Below, in pieces: positions 34,801 through 46,881 of a stretch of DNA of 64,000 nt. Made by a program: the position numbers and the translations under genes. Position 1 is the stretch's first letter, and each line of letters begins with the position of its first letter. Under the pieces are notes generated by a model that saw only the letters and a program-made list of their open reading frames with translations, was not told where the DNA came from and did no database searches. This DNA comes from Theristus sp. LFF4_11 (Eukaryota > Nematoda > Chromadorea > Monhysterida > Xyalidae), in contig JASANC010005033.1 of NCBI GenBank assembly GCA_030248135.1, positions 33,972-97,971 of the forward strand, written 5' to 3'.

Positions 34801-37800
34801 TAAATTTGAAACATAAAACAACATTTTTTTGTAAAATACTGCTAACATAAAAAATTTGCGTGAGCACAAGCGAAATCGATTGGTTTTTTGAATTTTGTTA
34901 ATAGCTTAACGCAGAGGCGAGTTAGAGCCATTTTTCTGAAAATCCCTAAAAAAACGGTTTTTCTTTTTTTTCAAACATAAAAAGGGGTCAAATTAAAAAA
35001 CAAATGTGATTTTCGAACTCAGCGCATCGAGACGGTTCGATTGGTGTTAATTTTTTCAAAATTTGAAAACTTTTGAAAAACTGTGTTCAAGGGGGGGTCG
35101 GTATTCTGAAAAAGCCGATCTTAAATATGATTGTTAAATTTATTTCGTCGGTTGAAGGACTTGTTTTTTAATTTGATACGTGTGTGTCGTCTACTTAGAA
35201 CAAACGCGCTGATAAGTTTTTGACCCCTCCATAATATTGTTTTCTTATGACGAAAAAAACTCAAGATTTCTTCATTTTAACTTTGCACCGAGAATATGGT
35301 TTAACAATTGTAAAATTTGAGTAAGCCACCTGACACAACATCCGAAATGGTTTATTTTTTATTATGATCGGGTGTGGTGATTATTTTGTTTTCATCGCGG
35401 CGAACTTGAGCTTCAAAGCAGGAGCTTTTTCAGTCTGCGTAAAAATGGCTCCTTTGAAAAACATTGAAAACTCGAAACTGCTGTTGATGCACCGTATGTT
35501 GTCTTTTCTTTAATGGTTTCTAGACCAGTTTTACACGGTGAATTACGTGGTGTTAAAAGTTTTTGGTTAAAATCCTTGTTTGAGGCTTTTACACACGAAA
35601 AAACAAAAAATTCAAGTTAAAAAACTTTATTTGTTAAGAATTTTGCTTTGTACCAAGAACATAATTTGTTATTTGCAAAAATAAATAAATCACCTGAAAG
35701 TCTATTCAAAATGCTACATTTTTCATCCCGGTCACTGTGGATGATTTTGCTATCGAGTACGTATAAAAACGGAATTACTTTGGTCTGAGCAAAAAATCGC
35801 ACTTTTTCGGATAATGTTGTAACTCAAATATCTAAAATATATACCTCTGAAATTTTTTTAATTTACAAGTTTCCTGACCAGTTTTTTGCGGCAAAAACGA
35901 TGCTGTAAAATTTGGAACGGTCAATTTAAACTCTGAGCTTTTAAAGGCAAAAAAGTGAATACATTGAAAAATTAAAAAACTCAATTTTTGCAGTTTTTTG
36001 TTTGTACCAAATTTTTGGTTTAGTTTTTGACAACAATAATATTATCATGTGAAAGAGTAGCAAAAATAGTACAACTTTTGTTTCGATCACTTTTTTCTAT
36101 TTTGCTTTTTGAGTTTGTAAAATTAGCATTTTTTATAAATTGGGAAAAATACCAACTTTTTTCGACTTGGCCTACTTCGCAAGCCTGTAGAAAACGTTGG
36201 GGTTGATTTTTTTTCAAAAACGGGCCGGAACTTTCATATTGGGACGTAACGGCACCTTTGTGCCAAAAATGAGCGAAATCGATTTTTTGCGAGGGGCAAA
36301 AATGTACCCACTTATAGCGGACGGTCTCTTAATGCCTCAAAAGAAAGCATTATCACGTCACATGATCAGCGACCAATCAGCTAATTGCCTACAATTTAGA
36401 GTGTATCGACTGTAATCTATAATACTAAGATAGTTACTGTGTGAGCTGACTGACTGATTAAGTAAGTCTGTTCACATTTTCATGAAATTTGAATTGGCGC
36501 TCATTTTTGCTATTTAAGAAAACTCCATCTCAATTTCCTTAACCTATTTTTATTTTTTTAATGCCAGTTGAGATTGTTTTCTCAAAACGTCGCTCTTCAT
36601 AGCTGAGGTCATCATGATACTCTTTGGTCAACAGAGACAGTTCAGCGCAGCATAGGCAAATGGAAGCGTGGCTGATCAAAACTTGATGATCGACTGGGAG
36701 GGAAAGATGTAACAAAACCGTCTTTGAAAAAAGTTTGAACTTTTTTGTTTTTAAAAATCGGGTTACAAAACGCACATCGACACTTTGGACTTTGGATTCA
36801 AAACAAGTAAATTTCATTGAAATTGATACTCCATGTTTCATTTTCAAATTGATACTCCACGGTTATGAGCGATAATTTCACCGTAACGCTCGATGGGCAA
36901 CTGGCAATTGTTGCTGCTCAAAACTTGACGAGCGACTGCGAAAGATGTAACAAAACCGTCTTTGAAAAAAGTTAGTTTTTTAATTGGGTCGAAATGGTAT
37001 TTACCATTCATTTTCACTTTGCAAAATGTTTGGGTCATGTTGGGGTAAACGGGTAAAAAGAAGCAATGACTGCAAAACGAAATTATAAACGTCACTTTTT
37101 TTGTTTCTTCTATTCATTTTCACTTTAGAAAAAAGGTTTGGCTTATGTTAGGGTAACCGGGTAAAACAAGCATTAGCTTTTTAAAACGGGTATTTTTTAT
37201 GAAAAAAACATTAATTTTTGTATTTTTTATTCAATCTTACTTAACTTACAAAAAGGCTTGACTTAGGTTATGGTGAACGGGTAAAAATAGCAAAATCATA
37301 AACTTCACATTTTCACTTTACAAAAAAGGTTTGGCTTAGGTAAACGGGTAAAAAAGCATTAGCTTTTTAAAACGGGTAAATAAAAAAACGTTAGTTTTTT
37401 ATATTTTTTATTCAAATTTAAACATGCGATTGACAATTAATGGCAATTGTTTCTGTTCACAAACAAGTTGATCACAAACACAATTGTTTTAAAAAATCGG
37501 GATGCAAAACGACATCGACATTGGCATTGCATCTGCACACTGCGCATTGCTTTCAAGACATCTTTCATTATCATTTGGTTGAAAAGTTTTTGCCTGAGAA
37601 CTTTTTTAAACGGGGTTTGTTATGGCTTTCAGAGCGGTTATTTAGAAAAAACGATTTTTTCCAAATTTGACATTTTTTCAATGCGTGTCAAATACAAAAA
37701 CGCAAAAATAAAGTTGTATTTAAATGACTATTTAAATGGGTGTTGAAAAACGTTACTTTTGTTTCCCCATTCACTTTCACTTTGCAAAAAGGCTTGGCTT

Positions 37801-40800
37801 AGATATTAGGGTATATGAAACGGGATTTGTTAATGAAGTGGGTGATTGACTAAAAATCTGATTAGAATGAAAGCGGGTAATTTGGAAAAAAGCTTTTTTT
37901 AATTTGACATTTTTTTCAATACGTGTCACTCAAAAAAGGATTGGCTCAGGGCAGGGTAAACCGGTAAAAACCTAACAGCAAAATTATAAACTTCACATTT
38001 CAAATTTGTTTTCAAAACGCGGGTGTTTAGTTTAAAAAATGTGTCAATTTCAAAAACAAAAATTCAAAACTACAATTACAAATTACATTCAAAAACGATT
38101 TTTATAAAACGTTATTTTTGTCGTTTCAATTCATTTAACGTTAATTGAATTTTCATATTTTTAACAGGAACGGCAATTGACCATTGGCAATTAAAAAAGA
38201 TTTAAATGGGAATTTTAAAAGGGAAGCAGTGAAATTGTGTTCTTGATCAGAAGACTGTTTTTATAATTTAAACGGGAACGACTAAAGCAGCTCAAAATCA
38301 AAATGCAATACATTTTTAATCCGGGTCGTGGGCGGGCACGGTTCAAAAAATCAAAATCCACTCAAAAATAACAATTATATTTATCAGCTAACCGTGCCGT
38401 AGGCACGGGTCAATTGGCTAGTCATCATAATACTAAGATAATAGTGGTGTCCGTGTCACTTTTTTGCAATTTGAATTGGCGCTTATTTTTGCCATTTAAA
38501 ACAGCTAAATCTCAATTTCTTAACCTACTATTAATAATGCAAATCATTTTCTCAAAAACGTTACTCTGTACTGCAAATAATTTTCTCAAAAACGTTACTC
38601 TGTACTGCGCAGTCATCATGATACCCTTTGGTCATCCGCGACAGCGCCTTAACATACGATCGACAGTTAATGGCAACTGTTGCTGTTCAAACTGACCGAA
38701 AGCGAAAGATGAAAGAAAACCAACTATGAAGAATCATTGCAATTGTTTTTTTAATCAGGTTGCAAAACGACATCGAAATTGAAAGTGCACATTGCACTTT
38801 GCTTTCAAGACAATATTTTTCATTATCATTTGGTTAAACAGTTATTGCATGAGAACGTTTTCAAAAACAGAAAAATGTTGAAAAGTACGATCGACAATTA
38901 ATGGCAACTGTTGCTGTTTTAACTGACCGAAAGCGAAAGATGAAAGAAAACCAACTATGAAGAATCATTGCAATTGTTTTTTTAATCAGGTTGCAAAACG
39001 ACATCGAAATTGAAAGTGCACATTGCACTTTGCTTTCAAGACAATATTTTTCATTATCATTTGGTTAAACAGTTATTGCATGAGAACGTTTTCAAAAACA
39101 GAAAAATGTTGAAAAGTTATTGCTTAAGACTTTTTCAAAAACAGAAAAGTTTTATCTAAACAACTCAACTAAAAAAATTAACTGCAAAATCAAATAAACG
39201 GGGTTTGTTAATGAAGTGCGTGATAAACTAAAAATCTGATTAGAAAGCAAGATGGCTTTCAAAGCAGTTATTTGTTCATTTTCACTTTGCGAAAAGGCTT
39301 GGCTTATGTGTTAGGGTATACGTTAAGGTATAAAAACAGTTTTTTTTAATGTTTTTTTATTTAAACGTCATTTTTTTACATTTTTTTGTTAACTTTTTTG
39401 TATTGTCACTGTACAAAAAAGGATTGGCTTGGAGCAGGGTGAACGGGTAAAAAACATGTCAGCAAAATTATAAACTTCGCATTTTAAATTTGTTTTTAAC
39501 ACGCGGGTTTAATTAGAAATGTGTCAATTTCAAAACCAAAATTTCAAAATTAAAATTACATTACATTCAAAAACGATTTTTATAAAATGTTACTTTTTGT
39601 CGTTTCAATTCAACTAACTTTAAAATCGTTTTACATATTTTTAACGGGAACAGCAATTAACCATTGGTGATTTAAAAAGATTGTTTTTAACTTTAAAAGA
39701 GAATGCAGTAAAGATTGTGTTCCGGATCAGAAGATTGTTTTTGATCATTTGAACGCGAACGACTAAAGCAGCTCAAAATCAAAATGCAATGCATTTTAGC
39801 ACGGTTGAAAAAGCCAAAATCCATTCAAAAATAATAATTGTATTATCAGCTAACCGTGCCGTAGGCACGGGTCAATTGGCTAGTAAATGCAATAACTGAA
39901 ATAACTAAAAAAGTGCGATTTCGACCGCAGAGTTCAACTGACCAGCCAATTGTAGAACATGTCCAAACGTTCATGGATTGGTTTCTCCAAATCAGCGTGC
40001 ATCGCCAACGCAGCCATTGCGCCTGAAAAGGCTTGAACATGTGATGCGGCATAATGCTTCTGTCATAAAAGTCTCGTTAAGAATAAAACAAGTTTTTTTT
40101 TAAATTAAAACTATAAAAAATCAAGATAAAAGTTGATCTCACAAAGAAGTTAAACTGCATGATATCTCATGTATAACGACCAAATCGGGACCGAACCTGA
40201 CAGCGGCACTGCCGGCCCGTCAACTGGCAACTCCGGCTGCCACTCGTCACCAGCGACGTCATCGCCGTCACTCGAGCCGCCATTCTTGACGTCATTGATC
40301 TGCAACGCACAAGCACAATCTGATTTTTCATTCTCTTGCTGTTTTGTCAGAGTTTCCGGTTTTGCGCGTTGGTTGTCGTCGTTCACTACTAACAAAATCG
40401 TGGAGAAGAGAAGAGAACGAAACGAAGTGTCACAACAAAACAGCACAAGTGAACAAAACGAAGCAGCTGGCCCCGCCCCGCCCGCAACCTCCGGCGGCGC
40501 GTCCAGGCCCGTCAACTCTCCATCCTCGTTCTGCACCGGACTACCGTCGCCGCTGCGTCCTTTGCCTTTCTTCTTGCCTGACGAAACAACACGAGCAAGT
40601 TTCAGAATATTCTCATCAAAATACGTCAAACTAGGAGAATGGTGGTGAAATTTTAGAACATTAAAAAACAATGACTATTTCGCTCGCACAATTATCGCAT
40701 TTGAAAATTTTCTCGGTCACACAATTTAGCAGCGGAGCCAATCAGCAAGCAGCCAGCAAAAATGTGCTTCCGTGTCATTGGTGACCCAAATGAAGTGCGC

Positions 40801-43800
40801 CCCGCCGACCAACCAGCGGCCGAGTCAGCCTCATCAACGGGCGGTGGGTTCTTCAGGATGTACGTTGTCAGTTTGTTCTTCTGCGAGATCGTGCCCGAAT
40901 AGCCGCACGCCTTGCACGATTGGTGGATCTCCGATTTGCGCTTCACGGTCTGCAGCGAATGGAGACGTGGGAAATGTGCAAGATCAATTTTTTGTTTTTG
41001 AAAATTCGCGATGAATAAGAAAAACAAAACTATCACCGGCAACTTTTCTGTTTTGCTTGTTTTACAGTTTCGTGTAACTTTCGAAATTTTTTCCGAACTC
41101 TCTTACCAGCGTTGTCTCCGGGTTTTCACAGTTGGGACAAAGCACGAATTTACGAATGAAACCATCCAGTAACTCCTGCAAAATTTAATAAGCAATGATG
41201 CAACGGAAGGTGTAGCCCTCGAAAAAAATTGGGAGAAAGTTACCAATCGTTTGGTAATAACCAAAAAGTCAGCCCAACATTCAAGATAGACTATGAGGCA
41301 ACAACATCTGCTGCAAATAGCTCACGCTCAACTAAACACCCGACTTGTCGGACTATTCCCTTGAGCTCACCTGCAGTTTACTCTGATCGTGATCTCCATT
41401 GACGATGTAACGTTCGTTCTTCAGATCGAATTGCGTCTGTGCGCCCAGTTCACATCCGAAATATTTTGTTGGGTCTGTGAAAAAAGGGGTTTTCTGGTTT
41501 TGAGAGCACAAACACGCATACCGTTTTACTATAACCTGTCCTGTCCGTAGACCAACACAAGTGATCTCACATACAACAAACATCATCACCATCGGATTGA
41601 TTTCGATGAACCGGCTTTTCGCACTGAACCGAACATTTCTACTCCTCAATGCTTTTCCAGTATTCATTTCAAATCCGACCCAGTGTTTCACGTTCACCCA
41701 CATTAGCAGCCCACTCCCATTTTTTTCGAAAAACGAACACCGAAGCATTTAACAAAGCACAACCGGTTCATTTCTATTCAAGAACAAGAAAAAAACTAGT
41801 TCCGCGTTACGTTGAGCAAAAAAAAAACAAAGTGAGTCAGCGGCATTTCAAAGGAGCGCTTGTTTTTTTCAGCAAAGCCGCTATTCTTTATTGCATTAGA
41901 TTTCGTCACAGACACCACCACACGCACATAATAACCACACCAACCCAACTATGTATTTCTGTTCCGAAATAGCCAGAAGCCCATTTCGCAGATGAAAACA
42001 ATGAAACTTCTGCTGTCCAAAAAAGGTTTCAGAAAAACCATCCAAATAAGCAATGAGTACCATTCAGCAAATGTAACGCAGTGTGCGTCTGCTTGAACGT
42101 GAACCAAAAAGCGTGTGCCCTTCCCTTTTCCAACCAAAAATTATTCCTAAATTGCAAAACCACCGCACAATATCTATTTTCAGACACTGTACCGATTAAG
42201 GCCACATGCTGCTGATGAAACAGTCGATAATAAAATCCCCACCTAAAAACACAATACAACACAACTCTCACGCCAACAGTAGAAATAACAAAACTAGCAC
42301 AGTCAGAAAACTGCAACAAAAACACACATACACACACGCACTGGTTGGAGAAAATGTTCAATAATTTGTTGCGCCCGTTGTTATGTGCGCGAGCGTGCGT
42401 TGTTGTGACGCTGCCGTACGTTCGTGTGTGTGTACGGCATTTTGCGCACGCATTTCGCGCAAAGTCGCCTGCCTGTGTCTCTCTTTCTCTTTCGCGTATA
42501 GTCTGGTGCATTATTATACCCTTCTGTGTCTGTCTGTGCGCATAGTTTCAATGCGGCGCCACACCACGTGCGCGTTATGCACAGCACAACAACAACAATC
42601 AGCGCGCACATAACAAAACGCCCGCGTCATTTGCGACACTGAATTCACACAACCCCACCGACTGTTGACGGAAATGTTTGAGAGACTCGATACTCCTTGT
42701 TTGAAATAGTGTGCAAGCCAGTGTGTTTGTGTGTGCCAGTGTGTTTGTGTGTGCCAGTGTGTTTTCGATCAAGCAAAGCTCACGTGTTTTGAAACCAAGG
42801 TTCGTGGAATATTGACGGTTTTCAGCCAACAACCGTGGCTAGCAACACTCAATTCAGAAAACTAATTTGTGAAATCGAGAACAACAAGAAAACCAAAAAA
42901 ACGTCTCGCCCTCTTTTTCAGCTAGAATCCATTTCCCACAGTCGGCCCATGCACAGACCGTAAAATGCTATCACATTTCAGTTTATTACGGTCAGTAATT
43001 TTGTTCAGTTGAGAACTAAAAAAACCTGCCTGTCCCCATTCAAGTGAAGCACTGAATGTTCAGCAGAACACAAACGTTCAATGCATTTGCACATCGGTGT
43101 TTTGAAAAAAAAACGTTCGCTGCGCGTTCTGCATTTTTTGCTGCATCGGCAATTTTCAAATGGTTCGGCAAAAACGAAATTGAGAAAAACTTTTCATCAA
43201 TGCGGTGCGCTCATTTCGTACAAATAGATCGAGCAAAAAACATAATTCAAATGCGATTTTTGTTCGTTTCTTTTGCACTGACCAAGAACAACACCATAAA
43301 ACTTTGCTTTTGATCTGTTGTTGTTGTAATTTTTCACCTCGACACTTACTTTACGTTTTGTATTAGACAACCCCTCATTTGCATAAAACTAAAAGCTTCA
43401 AGTATTATTCAAAATAGTTTGCTTTCAAAAACATACGGACACACAGACACACACACACACACACATATTAGAACACCATAACACACACCAAACGCTTTCA
43501 AACATAAAAATGCAAATACCGAATAAACAAACAGTAAAACGCTTTTGAACTTGCTATACAGACACAGTAAGATTCATCAGCTACGGGTTTACCGTTTTAG
43601 GTGGAGAATTAAGATAAGCGCTGCTTCCTGATAAAATAGTCCCACAACGAAACAACAGACAAGACAGCGCACTGATAAACGCTCGCGATGTAACAGAACA
43701 GTTTCCATGTCCTGGCACCTTATGATTGAGTCCATAGAAAGTTGTGAACACACAAACAACGTCTCTGACCACATGATTGTTCGAATCGAATGAAAAGTGA

Positions 43801-44516
43801 AAAAGTTAAACAAAAAACTTGATGCGAAAACTCACAAGTAGGGGGACGATTTAGTGCTTTCGCTACTTCCGACATATTTGCAATAACCGTTTTGATACCG
43901 TTCCCTTTTCCTTCTACCTGAAAAAAAGAAAAAAAGTAATTGAGATCTTCAGTCACGCTGTGGTGTGACGTTGTTCACAAGCCTTTTTCGTATTCGCAGT
44001 TTCTAGACATACCGTAATGATCAGCCGAGTGCTTCTTAGCAACAAACACATGAAAACATATAGAAATGCGAAACATTACAGAAGTGAAAATGCAGCATGC
44101 TAATCAGCTGAAGCGACGGTGACAAAAACCAATCACTGCGCCTGGTTCCCAAATTAGCCAATCAACGGTCACCAAAAACTTTTGTCTTTAAGGTGCCATT
44201 CATGAAGCAATATTTAGTGACGCATAGCTGTGTTTGAACATAGCTATGTATGACCATAAAGCCTTATTTAGTGACGCATACACTATGCGTCACTGAATAC
44301 TGCTTTATGAATGTCCCTTAAAAATTTCTTTCGGGAACTTTCTCTCTTACACCAATGCATCGGAGTTTGGTGCCTTCGAGTAGGGTTTCTAGCACCTGTG
44401 GAGAGCTACAAATTAAAAAAAACAACACTTCCAATCAGTCGAACCTTTGCGATGATGCGCGGCATTTTGTACCGGTAGAAGACATCGTCAACGTTACGGT
44501 TGATGTTGAGCGCCAT
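28851..44516 (-). CDS. EIF5: EIF5, translation initiation factor 5, 12 coding exons
   Basis: eIF5 is the GTPase-activating protein for eIF2 in the 43S/48S preinitiation complex. Exons: 44516-44445, 43917-43836, 41474-41371, 41175-41107, 40949-40814, 40577-40489, 40299-40197, 40022-39943, 31616-31434, 31004-30861, 30564-30442, 28985-28851. Phases agree and the total is 1320 nt, 439 aa, close to the animal norm of about 430. The N-terminus [20 protein letters not shown] carries the family arginine corresponding to the GAP residue. [16 protein letters not shown] follows, then a zinc ribbon CPNC ... CKAC, a Lys/Gly- and Asp-rich linker (exons 6-7), and the HEAT-type W2 domain ([34 protein letters not shown] in exons 8-11). 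The protein ends DDLNIDDI. Weak donors (GTTCGG after exon 7, GTTGCG after exon 6) are supported by phase. Intron 8 (31617-39942) is swollen by transposons. Confidence 0.97.
31805..36328. mobile_element. TTAA-flanked palindromic element, 4524 bp
   Basis: The ends are CAGACCGTCCGCTATAAGTG and, inverted, GAGACCGTCCGCTATAAGTG, with TTAA outside (31801-31804 and 36329-36332). Two arms of about 2.15 kb are near-perfect inverted copies around a non-palindromic centre of roughly 220 bp (about 33950-34170). Open frames occur only as mirrored pairs and no transposase is recognisable. It lies in EIF5 intron 8 just upstream of exon 9. It resembles the 21425-25350 element in architecture but not in sequence. 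Confidence 0.85.
36416..38421 (+). mobile_element. Helitron-like non-autonomous element 1
   Basis: The 5' end is TCTATAATACTAAGATAGTT after an A. The 3' end has a hairpin CCGTGCCGTAGGCACGG (38393-38409), then GTCAATTGG and the terminal CTAG at 38418-38421, followed by T. TC..CTRR ends, a subterminal hairpin and insertion between A and T are Helitron hallmarks. The interior is AT-rich with degenerate short repeats and no Rep/helicase frame. Confidence 0.8.
38425..39883 (+). mobile_element. Helitron-like non-autonomous element 2, in tandem
   Basis: It starts TCATAATACTAAGATAATAG only three bases after element 1 ends. It finishes with the identical hairpin and GTCAATTGGCTAG (39853-39883), followed by T. 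It contains an internal 231-bp tandem duplication. It belongs to the same family as 36416-38421 but differs in length and interior. Confidence 0.78.
38656..39117. repeat. Nearly identical 231-bp tandem duplication
   Basis: Copies 38656-38886 and 38887-39117 are almost base-for-base identical, starting ACGATCGACA and ending GTTGAAAAGT. The high identity implies a recent event inside the second Helitron-like element. Confidence 0.85.
43436..43466. repeat. CA microsatellite
   Basis: An ACACACAC tract with a GACAC interruption in EIF5 intron 2. A GTGTGTTTGTGTGTGCCA minisatellite of about three units lies at 42718-42765. Confidence 0.8.
44188..44322. mobile_element. Palindromic MITE, about 135 bp, in EIF5 intron 1
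   Basis: TTTAAGGTGCCATTCATGAA at the left is mirrored by TTCATAAAG-type sequence ending GTCCCTTAAA at the right. Inside, TTTAGTGACGCATA recurs three times in alternating orientation. The outer TTAA/TAA suggests a PIF/Harbinger- or piggyBac-type target, which I cannot distinguish. Confidence 0.7.
44361..44421 (+). repeat. SINE 3'-tail fragment
   Basis: CGGAGTTTGGTGCCTTCGAG, a TTTCTAGCACC word and an A-rich end match the 3' tail of the SINE at 48072-48303 read on its own strand. It lies within EIF5 intron 1, close to the exon 1 donor. Confidence 0.6.
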
Positions 44517-45447
44517 GGTGACTTGCGATTTGAACTACTGAAAATTGGTGTTCAGTTGTCATAGGGTCACAACTTCTGGTTTCATTCCGTTCAAGATTAC
44601 TGTTGTCTGGATTCATTCAATTGCGCTTTGTTTGAACCTGGGTACAATTGAGCAGTGGTGCGTACCATTGATTGGTGCACAATCTCTACAGAAATTGTCA
44701 GCACTCCGAAAACAATTTTGCAGTCTGCCAAGTTCAGGTGGAAGACCACGTGGAAAGTTTGGCAAATGCGCAAAGCCACATGCTTGTCTGTTGACAAAAA
44801 AACATCGATCGTCTTAGAGACTCGGGGTATGAACACGGTAGAGCAACGTTGACTCGGCCAATTTGGCACGGACACCAGCGAGGTCTCAGATCTCAGCAGA
44901 AGTGCCACTCCACAGAAACCGACCGTTTAGCACCGAAAAAAGCGTTCACCACAATCTGCGTGCGTTTTCGGCACCAACCGTGACGAATTCGATATGGTGT
45001 TGTTGTTGTTGTGGCTCAGAGACTCGTTCAGGCAGAGTGTAACCGGGTGTTCTTGATGGTGCTGGCCGAACTGACGATCATCAACAGCATTGATTAATTC
45101 GATACTGGTGTCCTGCGAAGAAACAAAATCATTGCGAATGAATACGTTTCTGAATTTCATCAGCGTTCATTCGCCCCTTCACTGAACCCCAGGAGTTTGG
45201 TGCCTTCGGGATTTCGGAACCAGTGGGGGAGGTTCAGATACAAATAAAATAAAAAAAGGTTTTGGGGTCTTTAAACGCGCTATGCGGTGCGTAGATTAAA
45301 TAAACCCTTAAAGATCCGAAACTAGTGGTTGCTTTATTGGTTTACTTGGTTTAATGATTGTGATGTATCATTCTGGAGCTATATTGTTGAGTTACTTTAA
45401 TCGTTTACTTGGTTTCGTTTATTATTGCGAGTTTTCATCAGCGATCC
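44517..45447. other. Upstream region of EIF5
   Basis: This should hold the EIF5 5' UTR and promoter. The only feature I can name is a SINE tail at 45192-45258 (GGAGTTTGGTGCCTTCGGG, GGAACCAGTGG, then an A-rich tail). A GTT trinucleotide run occurs at 44997-45011. Confidence 0.5.
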
Positions 45448-46275
45448 TCACCGTTTGACTAGGCCACACTTGTGCAGTTCCGTTTCTGTTAATCGATTCG
45501 TTTCTTCTCGGTCGCGTCCGCTGTTGACAGAATTTCTTTCGACTGCTTTTCGACGACTTCGACACTGGAACTGAAAGAAAAAACAATGTTGGACTTTAGC
45601 TCCCCGTTATCACCATTCACAGCTCATCGGCTGAATTTTGACGACTACATAGAAGCTGATTGGTTGCTCAAAAGCAATAGCATACGCCGTATGCTATACA
45701 GCTGTAGCCAAGCTGCTAACAAGACCGAATAGCTTTGTTTGGAAGACGACTTTATTCGTGTTGTCATTTCAGTCAAAGTTGTCCACGAATCCGAACACTT
45801 TAGTGACTTATCGAACCACCAAGATCGGCAATTAGACCAAAAAAGCGCTTGCTCCACACAGAACAGAACCAAAAAGCTGGTGGTGCCAACAAGCAAAAGC
45901 CCCAGAAACGCCGCAACTGCGCACCGGCAGAGCATAAGTGCTGCACGTGCGCTATAGTGCTGCTTGTCGATGCTGCTGCTTGCTGCGCGTTTGCGGCTTC
46001 GAGGCGCCTCTTGAGGTCGGCGGTTGCACGAAAATCGGCAATCTTGAACTTCTTGCGCTTGCAGTTACCTGAAAGAGAAAAAAATGACAGGCACTGCACT
46101 GATCGAGAATCTAATTGAGAATTCCAAGATGCGAACTAATCTGCCGCTGTCTTCAAGACGACTGACAAAGATAGCAAACGCAAAACTGAGTTGACTGTAA
46201 AAACTGACCCGTCAGAGGGCTGTATGTCATGCGATGATCGATGGCACGGAGGCCGATTGAGCCAGTCACTACCAT
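45448..46275 (-). CDS. Candidate small spliced gene of unknown function
   Basis: I do not recognise this protein. Three blocks join in frame: 46275-46209 (ATG; MVVTGSIGLRAIDHRMTYSP...), 46068-45947 (basic, alpha-helical KRKKFKIADFRATADLKRRL then an Ala/Gln-rich stretch) and 45570-45448 (Arg-rich, to a stop). Acceptors TTTCTCTTTCAG and ACTTTCAG are good; donors GTCAGT and GTGCAG are acceptable. The total is 312 nt, 103 aa. The last exon is open in all three frames, so its frame is not independently supported. The alternative is that these are the 3' exons of a larger gene. Confidence 0.35.
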
Positions 46276-46614
46276 AAAACAGATTCACGTTCAGGCCCGG
46301 CACCAAACTAGACGGACGGCGTTCGTTGCTGGCTGATGCTCCAACGTGTCGTGATGAATCTCTAAAACTCGATTCAGCACACACTTTCACTTGTTCTCTT
46401 GATTACAAACAGATCGGCAGACAGAATTTGTAGTCGTAATGAACGCCGTGCAAGAATATAATATGAAGACGTTTTGTAGATTTGCAACTGCTGCAGAAAA
46501 CGGTCGATCAACAATTAGCAACTTGTTCTGTACGCACACGCGAATGGCTAAAACAAAATTAGAATTGTGACCGAAAAACTCTCAAATCGACATAGACACA
46601 TGGTAGTTCTACAG
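46276..46614. other. No recognised feature
   Basis: AT-rich sequence with short frames only. It could be the 5' region of the candidate gene below it. Confidence 0.4.
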
Positions 46615-46881
46615 TAGGGTTGTTAAACAAAAAAATTTTTTTTAAGTGATTGAAAAATACAAAAATGCCGATTTTAAAAAAAATTGAAAATTTTTCCTCT
46701 AATATGCTCTGAAAACCTTAATTTTGGCACAATTTTTCGAAAGTTTAACAAAAAATTTCTTTGATATTACCTCGTAAAACCTTTAGCAGTCGATTTTGGA
46801 CCGTTTTACCGACTGATTTCAGGCTTCAACAACATCTGCGATGAAGTTTTTGAGCGTCCCAAAGGCTGGCTTACCATTTCC
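46615..46881. mobile_element. Truncated TAGGGTTGTTAA hAT-type element
   Basis: It starts TAGGGTTGTTAAACAAAA and follows the first part of 47064-47785 (CTCTAATATGCTCTGAAAAC, CAACATCTGCGATGAAG) up to ACCATTTCC. There it is cut by the foldback element; I could not find its other half beyond 47883. Confidence 0.75.
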
